The notes beneath the pieces were generated by a model, which saw only the letters and a list, made by a program, of their open reading frames with translations, searched no databases and was not told the DNA's origin. Of a stretch of DNA of 64,000 nucleotides, positions 43,104-52,145 are shown piece by piece (position 1 is the first letter of the stretch; every line of letters begins with the position of its first letter). Origin of the DNA: Defluviitalea raffinosedens (lineage in GTDB: Bacteria; Bacillota; Clostridia; Lachnospirales; Defluviitaleaceae). Both the position numbers and the translations under genes were made by a program. The DNA lies in contig NZ_JAFBEP010000006.1 of assembly GCF_016908775.1 (NCBI RefSeq), forward strand, positions 1-64,000. The letters run 5' to 3'.

Positions 43104-43517
43104 TTATTCAAAAAATTCATTTTCTTTATCTGAATTACCAGGTTTATTTTTTTCAAAATGAACACCTGTAATATTAAGATTTACTTCTATAACGGAAAGT
43201 CCGGTCATTGTTTCAACAGCATTCTTAACTCTTTTTTGAACATTAGCAGCAACTTCCGGAATCTTATATCCGAATTTGATTACAAGAGATAAGTCAATAG
43301 ATACTTCACTTTCTCCAACTTCTACTTTAACGCCTTTTGACAGGTTCTTTTTTCCCAAAACTTCTGCAATGCCTCCAGCAAAATTACCAGACATCCCTGC
43401 AATGCCTTCCACTTCCGTTGCAGCTAATCCGGCAATAATTGCAATAACTTCATCGGCAATCTGAATTTGCCCAACTTGATTTATATCATTCATCGAATAA
43501 GTACTTTTCTCGTCCAT
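43104..43517 (-). CDS. Asp23/Gls24 family protein (YqhY-like)
   Basis: A 137-aa Asp23-family protein. The core is QIADEVIAIIAGLAATEVEGI (starts near residue 20), LSKGVKVEVGESEVSIDLSL near 75 and VIEVNLNITGVHF near 112. In Bacillus the orthologue yqhY sits between the acetyl-CoA carboxylase genes and nusB and is linked to lipid synthesis; here it lies before nusB and after spoIIIAH. It is the second Asp23 protein in the window. GGAGG precedes the ATG. Confidence 0.9.
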   Translation of the reverse strand: MDEKSTYSMNDINQVGQIQIADEVIAIIAGLAATEVEGIAGMSGNFAGGIAEVLGKKNLSKGVKVEVGESEVSIDLSLVIKFGYKIPEVAANVQKRVKNAVETMTGLSVIEVNLNITGVHFEKNKPGNSDKENEFFE

Positions 43518-43576
43518 TTCGATTCCTCCTACAGCAAAAGTAGATAAAATTCAAATGGTGAATTTTTCTTAAAACC

Positions 43577-43604
43577 ATTATAACAGATTTATCTACATTT
43601 GCAA
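43577..43604 (-). promoter_or_regulatory. Sigma-A-type promoter of the Asp23-nusB-xse operon
   Basis: On minus TTGCAA (43604-43599), a 16-bp spacer and TATAAT (43582-43577), 60 bp before the Asp23 start. Confidence 0.6.
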
Positions 43605-43617
43605 ATTGGTTTTATTG

Positions 43618-44325
43618 TTATTTTAGCGGAATAATTTGAATTTTATCCGCGTCAAATCCTGTAGCATTACGAACTATTTTTTCAATTTGAGCTAGCTCCT
43701 GCTCTGTTAATTTTTCTTTATTCACTACAACATCCACACCATTATCATTGATTCTTACATAAACTTCTTTAAAACCTTTCGCTTCAATCATAGCTTCTGT
43801 TGCTGATTCTTTTTCTATACGTTTTTGAAGGTTTAACATTTCTTCAGCTGCTTTAGACTTTTTGTCTTTTTCTAAATCTTTATTATTTAATAATTGGGTC
43901 AAAATTTCTTTTTCTTGAGCTCTTGCTTGTTCTCTATCTAATTTAGCCTGTGCAAAATAAGGTGTATCTGTACTGCTGTTTACAAATACTGCAGCTCCTG
44001 GATCTTCGTTGTCAGCTGTTTCTTCTCCAGATGCCACCGCCAGAGAATCTTTATCAGTACTTGCTTGCTCAAAGTCATCCAATGCTAAAAGTTCAGGATC
44101 ATTCGTTAAAGCTTCTCCAATGATTCCATCGGAAGGATCCGTTGTCTCCATTGTTTCCATAATCATAGCATCATCGGGAATACTGGATGTAACATCTAAT
44201 TCTTCATCATAAACAACTTCTGCATCCTTCATTCGGCTGCTGTCTGTATAGTTGAGATATCCTGCAATTGCAATCATAGCCACCAATGCTGTAACAATAA
44301 TTTGATTTCTTTTAAATACGAACAT
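43618..44325 (-). CDS. spoIIIAH: Stage III sporulation protein AH
   Basis: SpoIIIAH is the mother-cell half of the AH-Q zipper that joins the two membranes around the forespore and forms the feeding-tube channel. The 235-aa protein has one N-terminal membrane segment (about 8-25), an acidic linker (30-110) and a C-terminal domain related to the YscJ/FliF ring builders, with DREQARAQEKEILTQLLNN near 132. It is the last gene of the spoIIIA operon. Confidence 0.95.
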   Translation of the reverse strand: MFVFKRNQIIVTALVAMIAIAGYLNYTDSSRMKDAEVVYDEELDVTSSIPDDAMIMETMETTDPSDGIIGEALTNDPELLALDDFEQASTDKDSLAVASGEETADNEDPGAAVFVNSSTDTPYFAQAKLDREQARAQEKEILTQLLNNKDLEKDKKSKAAEEMLNLQKRIEKESATEAMIEAKGFKEVYVRINDNGVDVVVNKEKLTEQELAQIEKIVRNATGFDADKIQIIPLK

Positions 44326-44337
44326 AATTAATCCCCC

Positions 44338-44955
44338 TTATTTATTATTCATTTTGAATACCTGTACTTTATGTGCAGGAACGCCAAGTAAAGTTTCTGA
44401 TGCTGCTGTTAATTGCTGCTTTATCCTCGGATCGTCACCCCCCTCAGCTAAAATCAGAATCCCTTGAATTTCTGGTTGTTTTTCTTTTAATACAATGGGC
44501 TGGGTGCTTCCTGATCCTGTACTTTGCATAACAATTTTGCTTTGTACATCTTCGTTTTTTACTTCCCTGCGACCTCCCTGCTGATCTTCTTCATTGGTAA
44601 TAGAATAAGTAGAATTAACATCTTCGGCGATATGTACTTCTCTTCCATAAGATATGGTAATCATAACTTTTACTTTACCTACTCCTTCCATCTTGGAAAA
44701 AATGTTTTCAATTCTTTCTTCCATAATTTCCTCATACGACTTATTCTCTTCGTAGGATTGATTGGTTTCATTGATGATTCTACTCGTATTGCTTGATTTA
44801 TTTTGCATTCTGGATATGGTTTTTGGAATATCTGTAAATATTGTATTCCCTAAAACAATAAACAAAATTCCCATCCCTGTCAGAAAAAGAATATTGGAAA
44901 TAATCTTTTTATTCTCTTTATGTAAAGATTTCAGCCACTCTTTTATTTTTTCCAT
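44338..44955 (-). CDS. spoIIIAG: Stage III sporulation protein AG
   Basis: SpoIIIAG forms a large ring in the mother-cell membrane channel. The 205-aa protein (ATG 44955, GAGGTG upstream) has a membrane segment near residues 20-38 and the conserved extracellular domain VMITISYGREVHIAED, GTGSTQPIVLKEKQPEI-type region and ILAEGGDDPRIKQQL near the end. Confidence 0.94.
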   Translation of the reverse strand: MEKIKEWLKSLHKENKKIISNILFLTGMGILFIVLGNTIFTDIPKTISRMQNKSSNTSRIINETNQSYEENKSYEEIMEERIENIFSKMEGVGKVKVMITISYGREVHIAEDVNSTYSITNEEDQQGGRREVKNEDVQSKIVMQSTGSGSTQPIVLKEKQPEIQGILILAEGGDDPRIKQQLTAASETLLGVPAHKVQVFKMNNK

Positions 44956-44969
44956 TTGATTCACCTCTG

Positions 44970-45599
44970 TTATTTCTTTTGTACAGTAATATGTATATTA
45001 TCACCGGACAAATTATAGAAGCTGATTAATAAATTTTTTATATTTTTTTCCAATTCGTCTTCTTTGCGGGTCTGTTTTTTATTTTCCTTATCACTATGAT
45101 CTATATTAATTTTTATGGGTTGAATGGGTTCTATTTCAGCAGTTGTTGAACCAGTTTCTTGATTTTTTATTATTGTTAGTTCTACCTTTTGAAGAATGCC
45201 ATAGCTCTTATCGCTTTTATCTTCATTGACATAGAGTTTGATATTTCCAACGTCGACATTGGTATTGCTTTCAATCAATTTTTCAATTTGCTCCCCAAGA
45301 TTGGATTTATATGTATCCAAAATAAGCTCTTCTTGTTTTGATTCAATAATACTGCTTTGCCTTGCAATACTCTGTCGTTCCATCTCCAGCTGATTGATCT
45401 CAACTAAATTGATAAATGTATCCTTATTGTCAAAAAAAATATAGGTGATCGGTCTAATAAGCATAAGCATTAAAACAAATCCCAAGATCATATGAATATA
45501 TTTTCTAAAATGACTTTCAGGCATTAATATCTCAATAAGCGCTGAAAAAATAACAAAAAGTGCTATCTTTCTTATCCATTCTCCAATTAATGTAATCAT
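44970..45599 (-). CDS. spoIIIAF: Stage III sporulation protein AF
   Basis: SpoIIIAF is a membrane component of the channel. The 209-aa protein has two N-terminal membrane segments (about 8-24 and 32-52) with the typical RKYIHMILGFVLMLMLIRPI and a soluble C-terminal domain ending LSGDNIHITVQKK. Charged linkers surround residues 150-185. Spacing of 5 bp to spoIIIAG. Confidence 0.93.
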   Translation of the reverse strand: MITLIGEWIRKIALFVIFSALIEILMPESHFRKYIHMILGFVLMLMLIRPITYIFFDNKDTFINLVEINQLEMERQSIARQSSIIESKQEELILDTYKSNLGEQIEKLIESNTNVDVGNIKLYVNEDKSDKSYGILQKVELTIIKNQETGSTTAEIEPIQPIKINIDHSDKENKKQTRKEDELEKNIKNLLISFYNLSGDNIHITVQKK

Positions 45600-45607
45600 C
45601 CAACCAC

Positions 45608-46777
45608 CTACCTCAGCATTGCAATCATACTTCCTACTCCAACTAATATAGTTATTGAAACAATGAATAAAATATTAACAGTAAAAATACACGTAAATAA
45701 TCTTTTACAGGCTTCTCCCATGTCAGAAATGCAGTTTACGATTCTTTTATCCGATATGGGTTCAATAAGGGCTGCTGCTATTTTGTATGCAAACAGAAAC
45801 GAAAGTATTTTGATCACCGGTATGATGCAATAAATGCATAACAATATAATGGCCCCAACACCAATAGCATTTTTTATGAGAAGCGAACAGTTCATAACCA
45901 CATCTACAGCTCCACTCAATGCTTCTCCAACGATGGGTACAAATGTACTCACAGCAGATTTAGCCGCATTATTGATGATTCCATCTAAAGCTGGGGCCGT
46001 AAGCCCATGTATACCCATAATTCCAACAAATAACGCAGCAATTCCTTTAAGAATCCAATCCGTGATTTGCTCAAAAAGTTCTTTCATTTTTTTCAGAACT
46101 TCTTTGCCTGAAAGAGAATTTACAACTCCGATAACAGCTATTAAAAAAATAGTTGGAAGAATAATGCTTTTTACAAACATTGAAATCGTCTGAACAGAAA
46201 ATAAAATAATAGGTTCAAAAATAGTTCCAGAGGATACTCCTCCTGATGTCATCATTAAAGTTAGCAGTATGGGCAGTACGGACTGCATAATTAAAACCAT
46301 ATTCTCAATAGTGGATTGAGAAACTTCCATGGCGATTTGAAACGACTGCAAAAGAAGAATGATAAGAACGATATAACACACATAAAATCCAATTTGTGAT
46401 GTGGATTTATTCTGAAAAGATTCAGCTATATTATTCAGTAAAGCACACAATATGGAAATTATAAGTAATTTTCCTATAAGACTCATGAATCCCTTTATTT
46501 CTTGAAAAAAAAGTTTCACTACTACTTTTGTTACACTGAGGATCGAAAAATCTATTTCTCCTTTAATAATTTTTCTTATTGTCTCACTAAAATCAAATTC
46601 CTCAAGATATGAATTGTCCGATTGCTTCTTAATCCTGTTGACGACTTGTTCAATGGATGAAAAATCTACTGTGTCCAATTGCTTGGTCCATATCTCTTCA
46701 ACAGGTTTTGCGTAAATTGTTTGGGAAAAGATTAGCCAAATTAAAAAAATAATGATAATCTTTTGTAGGATTTTCAT
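45608..46777 (-). CDS. spoIIIAE: Stage III sporulation protein AE
   Basis: SpoIIIAE is the large polytopic subunit, with an N-terminal signal (residues about 3-22) and at least seven hydrophobic segments in 389 aa. Family landmarks are GIMGIHGLTAPALDGIINN near 255 and FVPIVGEALSGAVDVVMN near 283. The ATG at 46777 is well spaced from GGGG; a GTG two codons upstream is too close to it. Eight bp from spoIIIAF. Confidence 0.93.
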   Translation of the reverse strand: MKILQKIIIIFLIWLIFSQTIYAKPVEEIWTKQLDTVDFSSIEQVVNRIKKQSDNSYLEEFDFSETIRKIIKGEIDFSILSVTKVVVKLFFQEIKGFMSLIGKLLIISILCALLNNIAESFQNKSTSQIGFYVCYIVLIILLLQSFQIAMEVSQSTIENMVLIMQSVLPILLTLMMTSGGVSSGTIFEPIILFSVQTISMFVKSIILPTIFLIAVIGVVNSLSGKEVLKKMKELFEQITDWILKGIAALFVGIMGIHGLTAPALDGIINNAAKSAVSTFVPIVGEALSGAVDVVMNCSLLIKNAIGVGAIILLCIYCIIPVIKILSFLFAYKIAAALIEPISDKRIVNCISDMGEACKRLFTCIFTVNILFIVSITILVGVGSMIAMLR

Positions 46778-46788
46778 ATTCACAACCC

Positions 46789-47175
46789 CTATGGAATAAT
46801 TCTTGTTATGATATCCATTAAAGCAAGCATAACTGGTGCCGATACAGTTATAATCAACACCTTTCCTGCAAATTCAATCTTTGATGCTATTGAGGATTCT
46901 CCTGCATCTTTACAGAGCTGTGCGCCAAATTCAGAGATATAAGCAATTCCTAAAACTTTAAAAACAATTTCAATATAAATAATATCAATATCAATTTTTT
47001 CACTCATTCTTTTTACGATCTCCAAGACAATACCTAAACGATCAATAATGACTGCAAAAATAATAATTCCTGCTGCGATCCTAATATACATGCTCCATTC
47101 AGGATTTTGCTTACTCAGTATAAGACCTAAAATAACTGAAATGAGCCCAATAGCCACGATTTGACCTATTTCCAT
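46789..47175 (-). CDS. spoIIIAD: Stage III sporulation protein AD
   Basis: A 128-aa membrane protein with four hydrophobic segments (about 4-20, 28-50, 65-85 and 100-122). The segment VFKVLGIAYISEFGAQLCKDAGE near residue 71 onward is the family signature. Part of the spoIIIA operon, 11 bp from spoIIIAC. Confidence 0.94.
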   Translation of the reverse strand: MEIGQIVAIGLISVILGLILSKQNPEWSMYIRIAAGIIIFAVIIDRLGIVLEIVKRMSEKIDIDIIYIEIVFKVLGIAYISEFGAQLCKDAGESSIASKIEFAGKVLIITVSAPVMLALMDIITRIIP

Positions 47176-47186
47176 ATCTTCATCCC

Positions 47187-47381
47187 CTAAAGCTGAAACA
47201 ATGTTTGAACGGTTTGAAACAAATCACTGATATATTGAATAATCCAAAAAAGAACAACAATAAGGCCTGCTAATGTTGTCAGCATTGCTTGTTCTTCTCT
47301 TCCAGATCTTACCAATACCTGGTTGAGCACTGAAACTAATATCCCGACGGCAGCAATTTTAAATACTACTGTAATATCCAT
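47187..47381 (-). CDS. spoIIIAC: Stage III sporulation protein AC
   Basis: A 64-aa two-helix membrane protein. The start ATG at 47381 (MDITVVFKIAAVGI) has GGAGGGAG upstream and matches the family; the longer frame to 47420 overlaps spoIIIAB and is rejected. It contains GILVSVLNQVLVRSGREEQA, typical of the family. Confidence 0.93.
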   Translation of the reverse strand: MDITVVFKIAAVGILVSVLNQVLVRSGREEQAMLTTLAGLIVVLFWIIQYISDLFQTVQTLFQL

Positions 47382-47400
47382 AAGTCTCCCTCCTATTTTT

Positions 47401-47922
47401 TTAATAGAGCAGTATAACAATTAATAATCCGCTTAAAATTCCTAAACTTTTGTATAATCTTCCGTTTTTTTGATGGTGCAAATCTAACTTTTTCATCTCA
47501 TCTTCTAAATATAAAATGCATAGGTCAATACTGTTTTTCTGCGTTTCTTTATCCAAATATCCCAACGCACTGCCAAAAGATAATAATATGGCTTTGTCTG
47601 ATTTAGACAGATATGTATCTTTTATATGGAGTTCCACAGCATTTTCCCATAATTCTGCTGCATTAAATCCAGTTTTTTTACTCATTAACTGTCCTGCGCA
47701 AGCAAAAATTTTTCCAATATTGGAACCAATTCTTTTTCCCACTATTTCCATTGCCACAGGAAGAGGCGTAATCATATAATCTATTTCTCCTTTTAAAAAA
47801 ATAAATGCCTTTTTCAGCGCTTTTAAATCATTCATTCTATATACTTCTAACTGATCAAGAAGAAATCCTATACAAGTAGTGCCAATGACAGTACATATAG
47901 CTCCTATAAATTTAATCAGCAT
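47401..47922 (-). CDS. spoIIIAB: Stage III sporulation protein AB
   Basis: A 173-aa protein with membrane segments at each end (about 3-20 and 155-172) and a helical domain between them, including LKALKKAFIFLKGEIDYMITP. ATG 47922 is preferred to a TTG four codons earlier that is too close to the ribosome binding site. The stop of spoIIIAA overlaps the upstream frame. Confidence 0.92.
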   Translation of the reverse strand: MLIKFIGAICTVIGTTCIGFLLDQLEVYRMNDLKALKKAFIFLKGEIDYMITPLPVAMEIVGKRIGSNIGKIFACAGQLMSKKTGFNAAELWENAVELHIKDTYLSKSDKAILLSFGSALGYLDKETQKNSIDLCILYLEDEMKKLDLHHQKNGRLYKSLGILSGLLIVILLY

Positions 47923-47930
47923 AAAAATTG

Positions 47931-48890
47931 TCAACTCCCCGTTAATGATTTTAATGAACCTGCATCAATAATATTTTCAATAGTTCCCGGACCATTTCTA
48001 TAACTTAGAATTACCATACGCTCAAAGATCTTTTTATCAATTAATTCTTTTAAAACTGGTTTTCGTTGAATATCTAACAATGAGCTGCCATGTACTGTGC
48101 AAATTAGTTTTACTCCTGCATTCATAGCATCTTCTATAGCATAAATCTCCTCTGATTTTCCAATCTCATCCACTGCAATGATATCCGGTGACATTGAACG
48201 AAGAAGCATGCGCATACCTTCAGCTTTTGGACAGCAATCCAAAACATCGGTTCTCATGCCTATATCATTTTGAGGAATACCTTGATAACAGCCTGCAATT
48301 TCCGAACGTTCATCCACTACACCCACTGTAACACCATTAAACTTGGGAGGAATTCCATTGCTGATTTGCCGTATAACATCGCGGAGTAAGGTAGTTTTTC
48401 CACACCTGGGAGGCGAAATAATTAATGTGTGAAAGACGGTTTTTTCATTGAGTAAATAAGGAAGTAGTTTGCTGGCGCAGCCAATCACCTGGTGTGAAAT
48501 TCGAATGTTCATTCCACCTATATATCTCATAGTTTTTATATATCCGTTTTCCATGATCACTTTGCCTACTATTCCTACCCTGTGCCCCCCTTGAAGAGTA
48601 ATGTAACCATTTCGTATTTCTTCTTCAAATGCATAAATGGAATAATCACTCATCATTTGTAGGGTGTCGGCTAAATCTCTGGGATCTGTTCTAAATGCTT
48701 GTTCAATATCTTTACTTAAATGTCCACCTAGTGTAATAAACCAAAATCCACTATCTTTTACAATCATAACAGGCTGGTTAGCTCTAAGTCTTATTTCTTG
48801 AATCCTTTGAAACTCCTGTTCAGATATTTTACAAAATAAATTTTTCAATCGAATGCCTAATGCAGACAAAATAATTTCTTTCGTGTTCAT
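47931..48890 (-). CDS. spoIIIAA: Stage III sporulation protein AA (ATPase)
   Basis: SpoIIIAA is the ATPase of the channel, similar to secretion ATPases. The 319-aa protein has Walker A SPPRCGKTTLLRDVIRQ (near 150), Walker B DIIAVDEIGKSEEI near 228 and VGVVDERSEIAG near 187. GGAGG precedes the ATG. It is the first gene of the operon, behind a sigma-E promoter. Confidence 0.96.
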   Translation of the reverse strand: MNTKEIILSALGIRLKNLFCKISEQEFQRIQEIRLRANQPVMIVKDSGFWFITLGGHLSKDIEQAFRTDPRDLADTLQMMSDYSIYAFEEEIRNGYITLQGGHRVGIVGKVIMENGYIKTMRYIGGMNIRISHQVIGCASKLLPYLLNEKTVFHTLIISPPRCGKTTLLRDVIRQISNGIPPKFNGVTVGVVDERSEIAGCYQGIPQNDIGMRTDVLDCCPKAEGMRMLLRSMSPDIIAVDEIGKSEEIYAIEDAMNAGVKLICTVHGSSLLDIQRKPVLKELIDKKIFERMVILSYRNGPGTIENIIDAGSLKSLTGS

Positions 48891-48920
48891 TGGATTCCTC
48901 CTTTGTTTGATCTTTACTTA

Positions 48921-48949
48921 ATTGTATGAAGGGATGTCCATAAATATGA
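48921..48949 (-). promoter_or_regulatory. Sigma-E promoter of the spoIIIA operon
   Basis: On minus TCATATT (48949-48943), a 14-bp spacer and CATACAAT (48928-48921), 31 bp before the spoIIIAA start. Both elements match the sigma-E consensus, in agreement with mother-cell expression of the operon. Confidence 0.9.
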
Positions 48950-48978
48950 CTTTTCAATGATTCATTGCAAAAGAAAAA

Positions 48979-48997
48979 GCCTGCAATAACTGCAGGC
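48979..48997 (-). terminator. Second terminator after the CD1247-type gene
   Basis: GCCTGCA (48979-48985) and TGCAGGC (48991-48997), followed on minus by TTTTTCTTTT. A strong hairpin insulating the sigma-E promoter from upstream transcription. Confidence 0.8.
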
Positions 48998-49023
48998 ATA
49001 TTTGAAATAGTAATTTGATTTTT

Positions 49024-49060
49024 TCATAAAAAAAGTCCATGGTTCTCACCATAGACTTTT
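49024..49060 (-). terminator. First terminator after the CD1247-type gene
   Basis: AAAAGTCCATGG (49031-49042) pairs with CCATAGACTTTT (49049-49060) with one mismatch. On minus it ends in TTTTTTT, 8 bp past the stop codon at 49068. Confidence 0.8.
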
Positions 49061-49067
49061 GGTTTTC

Positions 49068-49403
49068 TTATTCTTCAGGATCTTCGTCATAATCAATTGC
49101 AACTTTAATAGGTTCATTACATTCCGGGCATATGAGCTGTTCGCCATTTTCTATCAATTTTTCCTCTATATGAATTAGCTCTCCGCAATTTGGACATTGA
49201 TATTGGCAATCTTCATCAGAGTCCATTTGACATTCATCGTAAAGCTCATCGGTTATATCTTGAATATCTTCGATGGAATACGCTATATCCTCTAAGATAT
49301 CAATCATCTCTAATAAAAGACGATTTTGCTTTACAGAAGTATCCAGCTCCATGCCGTCCGCAAGGCCTTTTAAGTATGCAACTTTTTCATTTAATGATCT
49401 CAT
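49068..49403 (-). CDS. CD1247-type zinc-ribbon protein
   Basis: A 111-aa protein. The N-terminal helical domain (MRSLNEKVAYLKGLADGMEL and LEMIDILEDIAYSIEDIQD) matches the CD1247 N-terminal family of clostridia. The C-terminal zinc ribbon has CPNC near residue 70 and CPEC near 93, with an acidic tail. It lies between efp and spoIIIAA as in other clostridia. Function unknown; the zinc ribbon suggests nucleic-acid or protein binding. Confidence 0.85.
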   Translation of the reverse strand: MRSLNEKVAYLKGLADGMELDTSVKQNRLLLEMIDILEDIAYSIEDIQDITDELYDECQMDSDEDCQYQCPNCGELIHIEEKLIENGEQLICPECNEPIKVAIDYDEDPEE

Positions 49404-49445
49404 GGCGAAGCCTCCTTACTATAAATCTCTCCACTATAGCATTTA

Positions 49446-50003
49446 CTAAACTCTAGAGAGATATTCACCCGTACGAGTATCTATTTTAATTTTGTCCCCT
49501 ATCTCTACAAATAAAGGAACATTTACAGTTGCTCCTGTTTCTACTATAGCAGGTTTCGTTGCTCCTGTAGCAGTATCTCCTTTAAAGCCAGGCTCAGTAC
49601 TAGTTACTTCTAATTCAACAAATAATGGCGGTTCTATACCGAATACTATTCCTTTATGGGATAGAATCTTAACCATATCGTTTTCTTTTACAAACTTCAA
49701 TGAATCACCTAACTGATCTTCATTCAATGCAATTTGATCATAGGTTTCAACATCCATGAAGTGGTATAATTCTCCGTCATTATACAAATACTGCATATCT
49801 TTTCTTTCAATATGAGCCTTCGGTACCTTTTCTGTAGGACGGAAAGTTTTTTCCACTACTCCTCCGGATTTTAAATTCTTCAATTTAGTTCTTACGAATG
49901 CCGCACCTTTTCCTGGTTTTACATGTTGAAACTCAATGACAACATAAATTTCCCCTTCATATTCAATAGTTACACCATTTCTGAAGTCTCCAGCTGAAAT
50001 CAT
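49446..50003 (-). CDS. efp: Elongation factor P
   Basis: EF-P relieves ribosome stalling at polyproline. The 185-aa protein starts [17 protein letters not shown] and has the modification loop [18 protein letters not shown] (near 27), with the lysine at the tip. ATG 50003 follows GGAGGAAAAAT; the longer frame has no support. B. subtilis modifies this lysine differently from E. coli; the modification here is unknown. Confidence 0.97.
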   Translation of the reverse strand: MISAGDFRNGVTIEYEGEIYVVIEFQHVKPGKGAAFVRTKLKNLKSGGVVEKTFRPTEKVPKAHIERKDMQYLYNDGELYHFMDVETYDQIALNEDQLGDSLKFVKENDMVKILSHKGIVFGIEPPLFVELEVTSTEPGFKGDTATGATKPAIVETGATVNVPLFVEIGDKIKIDTRTGEYLSRV

Positions 50004-50098
50004 ATTTTTCCTCCTTAATTTGTTACTAAAAAACAACTTATATAATATATCTTGTATAGTTTAAACTAAAATTCGATTTTTTTCAATTATTTTTTTCC

Positions 50099-51166
50099 TT
50101 ATACTTCAATTAGATCTTTTGGAGACCTTGTGAGATTCTCTATGCCCTGCTCTCTTACTACTACTAAATCTTCAATTCGTACTCCTCCAAAATCAGGAAT
50201 ATATATTCCAGGCTCTACTGTAATCACTGTACCTGGTTCAATAATCCCTTCTTCTGTCACAGAAAATCTTGGATTCTCATGGATTTCCATACCTACAGAA
50301 TGCCCTAATCCATGGCCGAAATACTCTCCGTATCCTTGACTTGCAATATGATCTCTTGCGATCTTGTCAATTTCTTTACCTTTCACAAAAGGTTTTATTC
50401 CTTCTAAAGCCATTTTCTGAGCCATTAGGACTGTTTCATATATTTCTCGGTGCCTGTTACTTGCTTTTCCAATTACAACTGTTCTCGTCATATCTGAACA
50501 GTAACCTTTATAAACACACCCAAAATCCATGACAAGAAAGTCACCTTTTTCCAGCTTTTTATCCGTCGGTACTGCATGGGGTAAAGCAGAAAAAGCTCCA
50601 GATGCTACTATGGTACTAAAAGATAAATCAGAAGCACCACTTTTTTTCATAAAAAATTCCAATTCTAAGGCAACTTCTCTTTCGCTTACTCCTTCTTTTA
50701 AAAAAGGAAGGATATGACTAAATGCCTGATCTGCTATTCTGGCAGCTTCTCTAATTAAAGCAATCTCATTTTCATCTTTAATTGCTCTTATTTTCTCAAC
50801 GATTTTACTCGTTGGAATCATTGAAACAGATAAATTTTTCTCATATTCCTTATACTCATTAAATGTGACAGTTTCACTTTCAAAACCAAGGGTTTTAATA
50901 TTTTCCTTCTGAATTAATTCATTAAGTTCTTTATAAAGTCCCCTTGTAGTATGATTTACAATTTGAAAATCAGGAGCCTGCTTTTTGGCTTGCTCTATAT
51001 AGCGGAAATCAGTAAATAAAATAGAAGATTCGTTAGAAATAAATAAAATTCCTGCAGAACCACTGAATCCACTTATATATTTTCTGTTAAAGGGGTTTTG
51101 AATCAAGATTCCATCCAAATGAAGTGCGCTTATTTGATCCTTTAATTTTTTAAGTCTTTCATTCAT
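50099..51166 (-). CDS. Xaa-Pro aminopeptidase (M24 family)
   Basis: M24 peptidase that removes N-terminal residues before proline. The 355-aa protein has a creatinase-like N-terminal domain (about 1-125) and a pita-bread domain with metal ligands in VMDFGCVYKGYCSDMTR (two Asp), GHGLGHSVGMEIHE (His) and VEPGIYIPDFGGVRIED (two Glu). It sits between aroQ and efp, the usual context of B. subtilis papA. Confidence 0.93.
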   Translation of the reverse strand: MNERLKKLKDQISALHLDGILIQNPFNRKYISGFSGSAGILFISNESSILFTDFRYIEQAKKQAPDFQIVNHTTRGLYKELNELIQKENIKTLGFESETVTFNEYKEYEKNLSVSMIPTSKIVEKIRAIKDENEIALIREAARIADQAFSHILPFLKEGVSEREVALELEFFMKKSGASDLSFSTIVASGAFSALPHAVPTDKKLEKGDFLVMDFGCVYKGYCSDMTRTVVIGKASNRHREIYETVLMAQKMALEGIKPFVKGKEIDKIARDHIASQGYGEYFGHGLGHSVGMEIHENPRFSVTEEGIIEPGTVITVEPGIYIPDFGGVRIEDLVVVREQGIENLTRSPKDLIEV

Positions 51167-51185
51167 ACAGATTCTCCTTAGATGT

Positions 51186-51629
51186 CTATTTAATATTTAA
51201 TTTTTTACTTAACGCCTGCATTCCTAAAATATAACTATATGCTCCAAACCCTGCAATCTGACCTATGCATACAGGGGCAGTCACAGAGGTATGACGGAAT
51301 TCCTCTCGTTTATGAATATTGGAAAGATGGACCTCTACGGTAGGAATATTGATCGATGCGATAGCATCTCTAAGCGCATAACTATAGTGAGTATATGCTC
51401 CCGGATTAATAATAATGCCATCTACTTCATCGTAATAAGCTTGCTGTAATCTGTCGATCAGATCCCCTTCACAATTCGATTGAAATATTTCCAAACTTAT
51501 ACCCATTTCTTCTGCAGTTTTTAACAGATAATCATTCAGCTCATTAAACGACATCTCACCGTAAACACCTTTTTCACGAATCCCTAAAAAATTGAGGTTA
51601 GGTCCATGAATAACAAGTATTTTTTTCAT
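51186..51629 (-). CDS. aroQ: 3-dehydroquinate dehydratase, type II
   Basis: AroQ dehydrates 3-dehydroquinate in the shikimate pathway. The 147-aa protein has HGPNLNFLGIREKGVYG (residues 7-23, with the catalytic Tyr), NPGAYTHYSYALRDAI near 75 and VEVHLSNIHKREEFRHTS near 98 with the catalytic His. Start overlaps aroK stop (ATGA). Confidence 0.97.
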   Translation of the reverse strand: MKKILVIHGPNLNFLGIREKGVYGEMSFNELNDYLLKTAEEMGISLEIFQSNCEGDLIDRLQQAYYDEVDGIIINPGAYTHYSYALRDAIASINIPTVEVHLSNIHKREEFRHTSVTAPVCIGQIAGFGAYSYILGMQALSKKLNIK

Positions 51630-52144
51630 ATTGCTTTTCCCCTCATTCGTTCCAAAATAGAGACTACAACTTCATCTATAGATTTATTGTCTATATCTAT
51701 TATAATATCAGAAGCACTTTCATATAAAGGACTTCTTTGCTTTAATAAACTTTTTATTGTTTCTAATTTGTTTTCAGTATTTAATAACGGCCTTGTAGTA
51801 TCATATTTTAACCGCTCAAAAATATGTTCCGGAGATCCTTTAAGATAAATTATGATACCATTGCTTTTTAAATTCAAAATATTATTAGGATTTTTAACAA
51901 TGCCACCGCCTGTGGCAATTACTGTATTTGAAGTCAATGCAATTTGTGAGATGATATCTTCTTCTAATGATCTGAACTGATCTTCACCATATTGTATAAA
52001 ATAATCCGATATAGACATTTTGATTTTGCTTTCTATGAACTCATCAGAATCAATAAAAGAATAATGAATTCTCTGAGCAAGGACTTTTCCAGTGGTGGAT
52101 TTACCGCTTCCCATAAATCCTATTAATACAATATTTTTGCTCAT
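51626..52144 (-). CDS. aroK: Shikimate kinase
   Basis: AroK phosphorylates shikimate. The 172-aa protein has the P-loop GFMGSGKSTTGK, DSDEFIE (substrate Asp) and IATGGGIVKNP near 75. Two in-frame ATG codons, 52159 and 52144, are both without a strong ribosome binding site; the second matches the family start (MSKNIVLIGFMG), and coupling to comFB may drive translation. It overlaps aroQ. Confidence 0.94.
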   Translation of the reverse strand: MSKNIVLIGFMGSGKSTTGKVLAQRIHYSFIDSDEFIESKIKMSISDYFIQYGEDQFRSLEEDIISQIALTSNTVIATGGGIVKNPNNILNLKSNGIIIYLKGSPEHIFERLKYDTTRPLLNTENKLETIKSLLKQRSPLYESASDIIIDIDNKSIDEVVVSILERMRGKAI

Positions 52145-52145
52145 C

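Noticed and set aside
43540-43600. GTAGATAAA/TTTATCTAC inverted repeat as spoIIIA terminator
   Set aside because: The 9-bp arms are about 40 bases apart and one overlaps the Asp23 promoter spacer, so the assignment as a terminator is uncertain and I do not list it.
45834-46193. 119-aa plus-strand open frame
   Set aside because: Antisense of spoIIIAE; no start signals.
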